In this document: positions 18,705 to 27,600 of the stretch, piece after piece
Layout: every line of letters starts with the position of its first letter
Position numbering within the stretch: position 1 is the stretch's first letter
DNA from: Trichomonas tenax
Lineage: Eukaryota; Parabasalia; Trichomonadida; Trichomonadidae
Assembly (NCBI GenBank): GCA_023091735.1
Contig: JALKBU010000519.1
Coordinates: 1 to 35,527 of the forward strand
Length of the DNA: 35,527 nucleotides
Direction: 5' to 3'
Program-made: the position numbers and the translations under genes
The notes under the pieces: model-generated
Databases searched by the model: none
Told to the model about the DNA's origin: nothing
The model's input: the letters and a program-made list of their open reading frames with translations, nothing else

Positions 18705-19292
18705 ATGTCTGCAGAGTTTTATTCAGAAGAAATCAACAGAGTCGTCACAGAAGTGACCAACGACACCAGGAAGATGGACACAGGTGAATTGCAGTGGACG
18801 CTAATTGCGATTGATAATATGATCGAAAAAATCAATGGTGCGAAAGATGCATTGCAGGAACTAGAGCGAGAAATAGTTTTGGTAAAGACAAATGACAAGA
18901 AAACATATCAATCACTCGTACAAAATTATTTGAAACAAATTGAATCATTAGAAGAAAAGCTTCAGATTAACAAAAAGAGAGTAAAAATACTTGGAAATGT
19001 CAAACATACACAGAAAGAGCGTCAAGAAGCTGAAATGTTAAATGAAACAAATCAAATCATGTCAGAAACAGTTGATATTGGAAATGGAATATTATCTTCG
19101 CTCAAAGATCAAAGAACAAAGTTACTAAACGTTCATGAGAATGTAAATGAAATTGATGAAACAGTTGATGAAACAGGAAATATTGTTTCAAGGATGTTTA
19201 AGCGTCACAACAAGAATAAGCTTTTGACATACTTTGTTATTTTCTTATTAGTTTTCGGAATATTATTGTTGTTATATCTTAAGTTTACATAA
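18705..19292 (+). CDS. Qb-SNARE, Vti1/NPSN-like
   Basis: A 195-residue tail-anchored protein from the ATG at 18705. An N-terminal helical bundle (1-105) includes a long charged coiled coil. The SNARE helix covers about 112-167 (NETNQIMSETVDIGNGIL, then DQRTKLLNVHENVNEIDETV) with Gln136 at the zero layer, followed by a short basic linker (KRHNKNK) and a C-terminal membrane anchor at about 173-192. The pattern EIGxxIL…xQR…L…L is that of Vti1 and plant NPSN Qb-SNAREs, which act in Golgi, endosomal and plasma-membrane fusion. Which of the two it is cannot be settled here. The gene is the only complete plus-strand gene in the window. Its stop lies 35 bp from the convergent stop of the mannosidase-like gene. 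A TTTTCATG context surrounds the start. Confidence 0.85.
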   Translation: MSAEFYSEEINRVVTEVTNDTRKMDTGELQWTLIAIDNMIEKINGAKDALQELEREIVLVKTNDKKTYQSLVQNYLKQIESLEEKLQINKKRVKILGNVKHTQKERQEAEMLNETNQIMSETVDIGNGILSSLKDQRTKLLNVHENVNEIDETVDETGNIVSRMFKRHNKNKLLTYFVIFLLVFGILLLLYLKFT

Positions 19293-19327
19293 AGAAAAAG
19301 ATATTGTTTGTATACATTTATATATAT

Positions 19328-20653
19328 TTACAACGAAAGATAGTGTCCATAAATATTTTTGATGGAATTTTTGATATCTTCATTAAGAACTATTTGTTCA
19401 GCAGCAAATCTCATCCAATCACCGAAAAATTCTGGATTTTGGATGTCACTTGGTATCCATCTTTGATTTGCTGTAAAAAGCATTCCACTGTGTCCATCTC
19501 CTTGTTTGGTTTCCTGCAACACTGTTGCAATGATGTATTCAAGTTTGTCGGGGAAGTTGGTTGCAACGTAATTCAAAACAGCTGATGAAAATTTGAAAGC
19601 AATAATATTTCTTGGATTGTCTCTTTGCTTCCTCGAGAATATGTCACAGTCATGTATAGATGGTTTCACATTGAAATTCAGCGCGAAACCAATTTTTTCG
19701 AAAAGACTCTGTGCGTGTAAGATTTCGAAGGTTATATGTGACGGATATCCTTCTGAAACTTTCTTTTCGACCGCTTCAAGTCGAAGTTGGATCTGTTCTG
19801 AGTTATTTACTAAATCCGATATCGCAAGAATTCGATAATAGTCTATCATGTTTTTATCGAAATTGTAGAGGTTTTTATCTGGTACTGCACTCAAAGATTT
19901 GTAATTTATGAAGTTTGTAACTTTAGAATCAAGTTTCGCAAGTTGTGAAATTGTGTGGAGCGCTGCATTCTGATATTTCGTGTTCCCAGTGATCTTTGAG
20001 AGAGAAAGAAGCTCAGGAACACCTGCAATTACTGAAGAAATCGGAACTGTATTATTTAACCACTCAGGATGCGAATATGACTGTTTATCAAGGTGTACAT
20101 GCATTGGATAACGCGATTTTTGTAATGTCAACATCGAATCTGCAAGAGATAATGCTAATTTGATCAAATCTTTGTTTTGTGAGAGATGAAATGCGCCAAT
20201 AAGGCCACCAATGCATCTATTCCAGAATTCAGCTCTATTTATCCATCCTAATTTCGAAATTTTCAAGTTTTCCATTACAATCGACATTGCTTTCTTGAAT
20301 TCGTTTTTGAGGCCAAGAAGATAAAGGACTTCGAGGGATTCCGCCGCTGTTGCCACAAATCCGAAGGAATTATGGCATTTCTTTGTCTTCGGATGAACTT
20401 CGTCTGAATTCGGACAATTTTCAACGTAAGTCTTAAATGCTTTTGCTGTTTCGTCAACAATTAGCTGCGAAAATTCGCTTTTTTGTAGTTCTGAATGAAA
20501 TGCTAGCGTAGTTTTTATCGAATAATGAGTTGTATTTCGATTTCGGTAGAAATTCATTATTATCAATGTAATACAGACGGAGAAGATGATCACAAAGACA
20601 CACTCCGCCAATTTCCTTACAAAAACCCTTTTAAACAATCTTGGCTGGGGCAT
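19328..20653 (-). CDS. type II membrane protein, divergent GH47 alpha-mannosidase-like
   Basis: A 441-residue protein from the ATG at 20653. A short basic cytosolic tail precedes one signal anchor (about residues 18-36, VFVIIFSVCITLIIMNFY), the topology of Golgi glycosidases. The lumenal part has the (alpha/alpha)7-barrel rhythm of GH47: FGFVATAAESLEVLYLLGLKNEF near 96 parallels 'L-V-D-A-L-D-T-L-x-x-M-G-L-x-x-E-F', and VPELLSLSKITGNTKYQ near 213 parallels 'L-E-F-x-x-L-S-x-L-T-G-x-x-K-Y', keeping the Glu. The Asp pair of the first motif and the final Thr-His calcium site are not evident. So it may be an inactive or lectin-like relative rather than a working mannosidase trimming N-glycans. N-glycosylation sites are present (NNT, NNS). 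Confidence in the family is moderate. Confidence 0.6.
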   Translation of the reverse strand: MPQPRLFKRVFVRKLAECVFVIIFSVCITLIIMNFYRNRNTTHYSIKTTLAFHSELQKSEFSQLIVDETAKAFKTYVENCPNSDEVHPKTKKCHNSFGFVATAAESLEVLYLLGLKNEFKKAMSIVMENLKISKLGWINRAEFWNRCIGGLIGAFHLSQNKDLIKLALSLADSMLTLQKSRYPMHVHLDKQSYSHPEWLNNTVPISSVIAGVPELLSLSKITGNTKYQNAALHTISQLAKLDSKVTNFINYKSLSAVPDKNLYNFDKNMIDYYRILAISDLVNNSEQIQLRLEAVEKKVSEGYPSHITFEILHAQSLFEKIGFALNFNVKPSIHDCDIFSRKQRDNPRNIIAFKFSSAVLNYVATNFPDKLEYIIATVLQETKQGDGHSGMLFTANQRWIPSDIQNPEFFGDWMRFAAEQIVLNEDIKNSIKNIYGHYLSL

Positions 20654-20670
20654 CTAATATTTTTCGACAC

Positions 20671-20680
20671 TTTACATGAC
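20671..20680 (+). promoter_or_regulatory. TTTACATGAC element upstream of the mannosidase-like gene
   Basis: The copy lies 18-27 bases upstream of the ATG at 20653, within a 47-bp spacer, in the orientation opposite to the gene. It is followed by AAATTTCTAAAAA, similar to the flanks of the other copies. Confidence 0.4.
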
Positions 20681-20700
20681 AAATTTCTAAAAATATAAAT

Positions 20701-23541
20701 TTATTCATCAAATCTGCTCATTAAGTGCATCAAGTATAATACAGGGATCTGTTCCTTAACAATCTTCGCGAAGTAGGCGCCCTGGCTCATCTTTCCTGCA
20801 TTTGTGGCTTCCAAGAGCCTGCTAATATATGCGATCTGAGTTTGATCACCCTCCTGTGTGACGAGAGATGGTAAGAATTGGGAATATGTATTGATTTTTT
20901 CAGCAATATATGGGAAAACTTCACCAATGAACTTTGGTACAAAGATTCCATTGACAGCCGCCATTTTGGCTTGTGTGGATCCGTCAAATGTAGAAGGATC
21001 TTCAATAAGTTGTTGGATTTTGTCTAATGCAGAACTGAAAAGGGTAAGGTGCATTCTGACGCAGTATGTAATTGTCTTTAACCATGCGTTAACATTCGGA
21101 TGGAATGAAGGAGCAAAGAACCAATAGAAAGTGCCACGTGCAAGATATGTAGCTCTGTTAAGATCAATGTGTTCAATGCCAGGCTGAGGTGCATTGCCAG
21201 ACCAGAAGCTTGTCATTGTAGACATGGCAATATTGTATATTTCTGGGCAATCATACCTTTCAGAAAGGATACTATCATGGATGAACATCGCAAAACTATC
21301 TACATTGCCTTCTTGCTGGTTGAGAGTAGATCTGTAACTGTTGAAGAAATCGAGACCCTTCGTAATAAGAGGAAGAACGCACTCTCTGAATGTTGTGGAG
21401 TTGGTTGGAACATAGCGAGAGCCGTTAATGTAATTCTGGAAATGGTGCTGAAGATTGAAAATGTTGGCATTAGACCATTCTACGCTGGCAATCGCGAAGG
21501 CATTTTGCTTAGCCTTTTCATCTTGAGTACTATCTATATTTGTACGAATGTACTCACCATTTTTAGTAGCAGTGGAAAGGAGATCGAATAAAGCAGCATG
21601 TGCAGCAGGAATAGTTCCGCAAACTTCAATAAAGTTAGGAATAAGATCTGGAATAACATGAAGAGCGATTGGCTTGAAAGCAGCGATCCAATTATGCATG
21701 TGAATGACGCGGTTATTCTGATAGAAGCTCATCAAATAGTTTTGAACAGCATCAGCAAAGCCTTCATCAAGAATTCTAGGCATGTTAGAAAGCCAGATGA
21801 GTGCATTGTTAACGCTGATAGTCGTAGTGTTGTTGATATGATCAAGAACTGGTTGACCAATTACTGCAAAGTTCTCTGGTGGAACAATGGCCATCAAAGA
21901 AGCGGCGAGTTTGACAGCTGTCTTATTAGACTTTTCATCGGCAACAATATTTTGGATTAATTGAGCAACACTTGAGAGGTCTTCAACAGGTGGAAGGATA
22001 CTGAGAACAAATTGGGTGAGTAATTTAGCAATTTCATCTTTCTGTGGCTGAGCTGTAGCGGGAGTTGTTGGTTGTAGATAATACATGTATGCATTGAAGA
22101 GGAATTGATAACAAAGTGGATAAAACTCGCCAACTATTTCATGATCTCTCTGTCTAATGAACTCAACAGTGAGCATTGCTGGGGCATATGCCTCATTTGG
22201 AATACCATTTTCTAAGTTCTCATAAACTTGCTGTAAGAACTGAGCAAACATTGAGAAGAGTTGATCCATTGTCTCAAAGATAGTCTTTGTACGAGAAACG
22301 GCAGGCAAGAGAAGAGCGAAGATTGCGTGATTTGTATAGTCGTCAAATGGATTGCTAAGTCTTGAAGAAATCCATTGGATTGCATCCTGTGCGTTTGCTT
22401 GGAGTGAATAGTTAGAGAACAAATCTTGCATTTCTTCGATAGCACTTGTCTTCAACAAAATTAGTTTTCCATTGGCGCATTCTGGGTTGAAGTACTGTGA
22501 CATTCTTTGGCAAAGCAAATCAAACATGGCTTGAAGAAGCGGGCCGTTAACAAGACGAGCAATTCTTGAAAGAACGCGTAAAACAGAAAGTGTAACTTCA
22601 TCATTATTACGTTGTGAGAAGTAGGAAAACTTTTCTGGGCTGAAGAAGAAGCTCGCAAATTCGAGGAATTGTTGAATTGTTTCTGGAGATTGGTTATCGA
22701 CCAACAAAAGAAGTGCTGCAACTTCGAAGAGGTGAGCCTGAGACTCGAAGAGGCTTCCGTAGACTTGTGCAAAGTTTTGATGTCCTGTATTGTCTGGTTC
22801 GTGCATGACTAATTGTTGAAGCAATTCCATTTCACCGAGGTATTGTCTGTTAGCTGAAATAATTTCGGCATAGATTAAGCATGGGTATTGAATCAATTTT
22901 TCGCTAGTTGTCTGAGCGAGCAAGTTGTTGATTGATTCCTGATAAGTCTGATACCACTCCGGAGGGAACCAGCGGCATGTGTATAAGAGAGCCTTGCAGG
23001 CTGGCTCGGAAGGAGTCTCAGAAGCAATGCTTTGGATTAAAATTTCAATGAATTGCTGGCCGAAATTTTGATTAAATATTTGCTTGGCTTGAATGTGTTT
23101 TTCTAATGTTAATGGCGAAGGATATGCAAATTTTTCAGCGAATTTCTCAGCAAAAATTACGAAGTCATTTGTTTGTAATTGGAAGAAATTTGCGACGATC
23201 TGTGGATTATTATTTAACAGAGATTGAATAGCGATGGAACTTCTAAGTTCACCCATTTCTGCTGGAAAATTGTTAAATTGTTGATCAGTTTGGAGACAAA
23301 TTTGTTGAAGCTTTTCTACGACTTGTGGATCAATTTGCTCGAATGCAGATGACATTACCCACTCAGCTGCGTAGCCGCATATCTTTCTCTTGCCGTTGGG
23401 TCCAACATTATCGTAATTCATGATGAACATCGAAAGTTCGTCGAGGTTTGACTTCACTCTCTGCTCAGCGAGCTTCACCTTCAGGTTTTCGGTTGGATTT
23501 TGAGGTGAGTCTTCTAATGCCTTCGGATTAAAATCCTCCAT
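20701..23541 (-). CDS. large alpha-solenoid protein, importin-beta/exportin-like
   Basis: Start set at the ATG at 23541; 14 in-frame codons upstream have no ATG, and an initiator-like TCATTCC lies at 23551-23557 on the minus strand. The protein is 946 residues, soluble and almost entirely helical, in repeating pairs of amphipathic helices. It has many Phe/Gln-rich segments (QQFIEILIQSIASE, QFLFNAYMYYLQ). Size and helical rhythm fit exportins or transportins, which carry cargo through nuclear pores with Ran. An acidic N-terminus precedes the repeats. No diagnostic CRIME or Ran-binding motif was identified, so it may belong to another HEAT family. The C-terminus ends MHLMSRFDE. Its 3' neighbour on the same strand is the mannosidase-like gene, 47 bp away. 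Confidence 0.6.
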   Translation of the reverse strand: MEDFNPKALEDSPQNPTENLKVKLAEQRVKSNLDELSMFIMNYDNVGPNGKRKICGYAAEWVMSSAFEQIDPQVVEKLQQICLQTDQQFNNFPAEMGELRSSIAIQSLLNNNPQIVANFFQLQTNDFVIFAEKFAEKFAYPSPLTLEKHIQAKQIFNQNFGQQFIEILIQSIASETPSEPACKALLYTCRWFPPEWYQTYQESINNLLAQTTSEKLIQYPCLIYAEIISANRQYLGEMELLQQLVMHEPDNTGHQNFAQVYGSLFESQAHLFEVAALLLLVDNQSPETIQQFLEFASFFFSPEKFSYFSQRNNDEVTLSVLRVLSRIARLVNGPLLQAMFDLLCQRMSQYFNPECANGKLILLKTSAIEEMQDLFSNYSLQANAQDAIQWISSRLSNPFDDYTNHAIFALLLPAVSRTKTIFETMDQLFSMFAQFLQQVYENLENGIPNEAYAPAMLTVEFIRQRDHEIVGEFYPLCYQFLFNAYMYYLQPTTPATAQPQKDEIAKLLTQFVLSILPPVEDLSSVAQLIQNIVADEKSNKTAVKLAASLMAIVPPENFAVIGQPVLDHINNTTTISVNNALIWLSNMPRILDEGFADAVQNYLMSFYQNNRVIHMHNWIAAFKPIALHVIPDLIPNFIEVCGTIPAAHAALFDLLSTATKNGEYIRTNIDSTQDEKAKQNAFAIASVEWSNANIFNLQHHFQNYINGSRYVPTNSTTFRECVLPLITKGLDFFNSYRSTLNQQEGNVDSFAMFIHDSILSERYDCPEIYNIAMSTMTSFWSGNAPQPGIEHIDLNRATYLARGTFYWFFAPSFHPNVNAWLKTITYCVRMHLTLFSSALDKIQQLIEDPSTFDGSTQAKMAAVNGIFVPKFIGEVFPYIAEKINTYSQFLPSLVTQEGDQTQIAYISRLLEATNAGKMSQGAYFAKIVKEQIPVLYLMHLMSRFDE

Positions 23542-23892
23542 TAAAAAATTGGAATGACGGTTTTTTTGTGGCTCGTTTAGCAAAAAAATACTTCATTTTC
23601 GATTTTGAAAATATAGCACATCCATAGCCAATATGTAGGGTATAATAAAGAGAAAGGTGCTTGCACTCCTTCCGCCCAGCAGATTTAATATTATTTATAT
23701 TTTTATAGATATTATATAATAACGCGTAGCGTTATAATATATTATGATATTTTTATATCAATAAATAAATCAGATATTTCTAAATTCACTTTTTGTTACA
23801 CATAAATTTTAGTCAAAAAAATTCCACTTCATTTTTAAATTTCGACAAGATTGCAAATTTAGAAGGTCCTGACCTATGTGAACATTTTTGTT
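23542..23892. other. intergenic region with an AT hairpin and a GC-richer islet
   Basis: About 350 bp upstream of the exportin-like gene. It contains the initiator-like site 23551-23557, a GC-richer stretch at 23657-23682 (including CTCCTTCCGCCC), and an AT-rich hairpin with TAACGC-GTA-GCGTTA core near 23718-23732. The last nine bases (23884-23892) are the left copy of the transposon target-site duplication. No RNA gene was recognised. Confidence 0.4.
23884..23892. repeat. left target-site duplication
   Basis: ATTTTTGTT, identical to 24611-24619 on the other side of the candidate element. Confidence 0.65.
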
Positions 23893-24610
23893 ATGGATGT
23901 GCGAATTAGGCACTTTTTGGCTGCGCGAACTCAACATTTTTAAGGATCGCGAGGAAGGAGCGACCCAAGGACCCTTTATAATGCCGTTTGACCCGGAAAT
24001 TATAAAAAACTACCTCATTATTTTATCGAACCCCTATAATAAAACCCCTTATTATTTTCAATTCCCCCTTTTATTAAACCTCTTATAATACCCTTCATAA
24101 CAATTTCTCCCCCATATTAACACATATTTCCCCTCGATAATTAATATAACCCCTGTGTAATTAGAGGAAAAATGACAAAATTCGCTAATAAGGTTTTTAG
24201 CTAAATGCGCGTAAACTATTCAAAATTGAATGCGCTATATGATTTTCATATTGCACATTTCATTTAGATAATAAACAACTAAGAAAAAGAATAGATTTAT
24301 CGAGAAGCTCTTGAGAAAAACTCAATTTATTATGAATAACTTAAGAGGGACACTACAAACTATTGTGCATTAAAGATCAGTCGTTTTTAGGTTCAAAAAA
24401 TTCAAGATTAATTGTAAATAAAATCAAATCCTCTGATTTTAGCTTTAATGTTGTGAAATTATAATCACAAATGTAAATGGTATATCTCTGTGGTGATATT
24501 TTAGGATACAAATATAATTCCTAAAAAATTGATACAACAATGTCACTTTTCAGCGAATAGGGTCTGCGATTTTAGCGAATTGGCTCATTTTTGGCAATTC
24601 GCACATCCAT
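23893..24610. mobile_element. 718-bp non-autonomous DNA transposon (Mutator-like MITE candidate)
   Basis: The element begins with ATGGATGTGCGAATT (23893-23907) and ends with the exact reverse complement AATTCGCACATCCAT (24596-24610): 15-bp perfect terminal inverted repeats. The same nine bases, ATTTTTGTT, flank both ends directly (23884-23892 and 24611-24619), which is the signature of target-site duplication. Nine-base duplications are characteristic of Mutator-like elements, and MULEs are known in Trichomonas. There is no transposase frame, so it would be non-autonomous. The right end also forms an inner hairpin (GCGAATT at 24575-24581 with AATTCGC at 24596-24602). It sits 60 bp beyond the GCN1 stop codon (24679). 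Because the junction bases are T/A, a 16-bp TIR with a 7-bp duplication is an equivalent reading. Confidence 0.7.
24031..24153. repeat. regularly spaced C-tracts inside the element
   Basis: Runs of three to five C occur at 24031-24034, 24045-24048, 24064-24068, 24091-24093, 24109-24113, 24130-24133 and 24150-24153, separated by AT-rich spacers of about 10-22 bases. The opposite strand therefore has spaced G-runs that could form loose G-quadruplexes. It is a degenerate repeat array rather than an exact tandem repeat. Confidence 0.5.
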
Positions 24611-24619
24611 ATTTTTGTT
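24611..24619. repeat. right target-site duplication
   Basis: ATTTTTGTT, the direct copy of 23884-23892, immediately outside the right terminal inverted repeat. Confidence 0.65.
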
Positions 24620-24678
24620 GAATCAGCAATAAAACATAATCTGACATATAAAGTGTCAAAAACGATATTTTTACTATA

Positions 24679-27600
24679 TCAACGTCTAATCTTCTGGTTT
24701 GCGCGATCAATTTGCGACTGCTGAATAATGGCCTTGAAGTCTCTGTGTGTCTGCTCAACATCACCCGCCAAGTGTGCCAATTGGCTTGTTTCTTCAGGAG
24801 ATAGTTCTTCAAGCTTGAAGAGCACAAAGAGAGATGCAGATGCAGCTGATTTCACGGCTTGATCTGTCCTTCTGTATTGATCAAGAAGTAAATCAATGAG
24901 CTGCTTTTCAACATTCTTGAAAACAGTTGCTTGGAGTCCTGCGAGCTGTTGAAGGCTCTGTATTGCTGCAACTTGGTGCTCTGCATCACCTTTGTTGATA
25001 ATTCCGAATAAATAACATAAAAGATCGGATATTTTCTGGGGCATGAGAACAATAATGGAAACAACAAGCTGCGGCAAAACCAATAATATTTCGGAGTTAT
25101 TTTCTTTCTCTAAGTTATCCAGTAACAGCAAAGCTGTTGGTAACACAAGGTCAACAAGACTCTTGTTTCCTTTATCCATGATTTCGGTGATAATTGTTGT
25201 TGTCATGTATCTCTCCATCTGGCCATCGATGAGCATCTTTGGAACGAAAGCTGAAAGTGCCTCCTTTCCAACAGACATCAAGCTTGAAGCAATGGCTTGG
25301 GAGCATAATTGTCGGATTTGAACTCTGCCGTTTTTAGCATGTGGCTCAAGAACAGTGATAATTTCGTTGGCATCAGTGATATGGAACTTATTAGTGATCT
25401 TAATGAGTGCTTTGACGATGATTGAGCTGATTGTAGTTGTCTGCATACGAAGAACAAACAACAAAACTCTTATGACGACTTCGGGAGACTTAAGTTTGGA
25501 GCAAAGCGAACATAAAGCATCAGCAGCTGCTTCGTGAAGAGATATATCTTGTTCCTTGAAGAAGCGAATGAATGTTGGAGGGAGAGAGTTTGGCAGAACA
25601 TCTGATTCGTTCTGTGTAATCTCGAAAAGAACACGCACGGCTTTGAGCAATGTGTGTGCAATATCCGACCTGACTGTCTTCTGCATCGCGAGAATTATTC
25701 TTGCAATGAGTTTCTTTGTCGTTGATGGGACTTGCTTCAGCTGTGGGATGACAACATACAATAACCTTCCTGCATCCATGATAGCAGTCTCTGATTCCGA
25801 TAATAAGCATCTCTCAATAAGAGGTTCGAAAGATTCGAATGCTGATTTTTGTTCGAATGCACGCATCTTAGTTGTTGTTCCGATCTGTTCGAATGTATCA
25901 GCAAGCTCGAAAACAACGTAATTGATTGAAGAGTCATCAGCAGCCGAGCAAATTGCTTTGATAGTTTCGATTGACATCTCCATGAGATTGTCGAGTGGAT
26001 CATCGAAAACGTAGAGAGCGGATGTTATGATGGGCTTTATGATTTCTTCTTCTGGTTCCAGATCAATCACTGATCTTAACACAGAAATAGAAGGAGTTCT
26101 CTCCTCTGGTTGTGGAGATCTCAGTGATTGAACGAATTTCTGCACAAACAAGAGTCTGTGTGGTCTGTTAACAGATTTCACAATCTCTTTTGCAACAGAG
26201 ACGGCTTCTAAGTCTTCAACGCTGAGTGTAATAACTGTATCAGCGAAAACAGGGAAATTAGCATCAAGTGCATCTTCTGCAACTTGCACAACCATTCCTG
26301 CAACGCGTGCACTGTCTGCTGTGATTGGGCGCTTCAGTATCTTCTGAACTAATTGGTTCAGGGCCTTTGTGTCGAGGACATTGATTAAACCATTGAGTTG
26401 CGATATATCCTTGTTCTCCAATGCTTGGTTGTGGACGAACTCAATGAGTTGCTTAGAAATGCTCTGTGTTCCGTCTTCTCCTAATGTCTTCTTGAAGTCC
26501 TTGAATGTTTCCAAGCTCTCAGAGCGAAGCATCTCATACGGACTGCTGAGGAATGGAGCAATAATTGTACAGCAGCGAAGTTTTTGCTCGAAGTCCATCT
26601 CCTCGTCAAGTGTGTGGACACACAATAATGCACCATGTTGAATATCGATATCTTCCTCCTTTGAAAGTTCTTCGAGCTTATCGAGACACTTTAAAAGTAG
26701 TTTTGTCTTAACTTTAGAAACACCTTCCTTCATTGCAAAAGCACCGACAGTTCTGACAACTTCTCTATCACTTGTAATGAATAATGAAACATTTTCAACG
26801 AAAACATCGATGTTATCGCGTACAAAACCACCAGTGTTAGGAACGATTTGGCGCCAGACTTGAAGAGCCTCTGTTTTAACAGCTGTTACAGGATCAGAGC
26901 ACAAAATGAACAAAGTAGTGAGTGTCTGTGAGCAAATGTCTGGCTTGAGCGCCTGCTTGATTTTCTCTAGCAATTCGCCAATGTTTCTTATACCTCTTTC
27001 ATCGGCATCAGTTGCACCAACACAGGCGTTGACGAAGGCCTTCATGAAGTGGACAGCACAAAGCCTGTACCTCCAATTGTCTTTCAAAGCACAATTGTTG
27101 AAAGGCGTGATAATGAGGTCAGGATTTGACTGTGCAAATGTTTTAGCAATTAACGAAACACTTCTCAGGCCGACAGTTCTAATAACATCGTTGGAGTCAG
27201 CACACGCTTCAAGAACAGCGTCAATCGTAATATCATAGCATGCGTGGAAGTCTTCTGCACCGAAGAAGTGTGATAAGAAACCAAGAAGTGAAACATAACA
27301 CTCTCTGATCTGAATGTTTTGATCATTACATGCTTTCTCGATGAAGTCTAACAGCTGCATATTGAGCTCCTCTTTGCCGCGAGTCTTGATGAGTGATGCG
27401 ATACTCATTGCGAAGCCTTGCCTCTCTGCAAAGTTTGTCTTCTGGATCATCTGTGAGATCAATCTATCCATAACTCCATCGTAGACAGATGGATTGAATT
27501 TCACGATGAGAGATGAAAGAGAGCTTGAAGCTAGTGCACGGATTGATGGGCTTGGATCAGAAATGAGTGTGAACAAAGGCTCAACGAGATCCGTGGAGAA

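Noticed and set aside
20701..23541. Specific exportin name (for example XPO1 or XPO5)
   Set aside because: Only the solenoid character is visible; no subfamily-specific motif could be verified without a profile search.
23888..24088. 66-codon plus-strand ORF across the left end of the miniature element
   Set aside because: It crosses the target-site duplication and TIR and has no family resemblance; it is explained by the element's terminal sequence.
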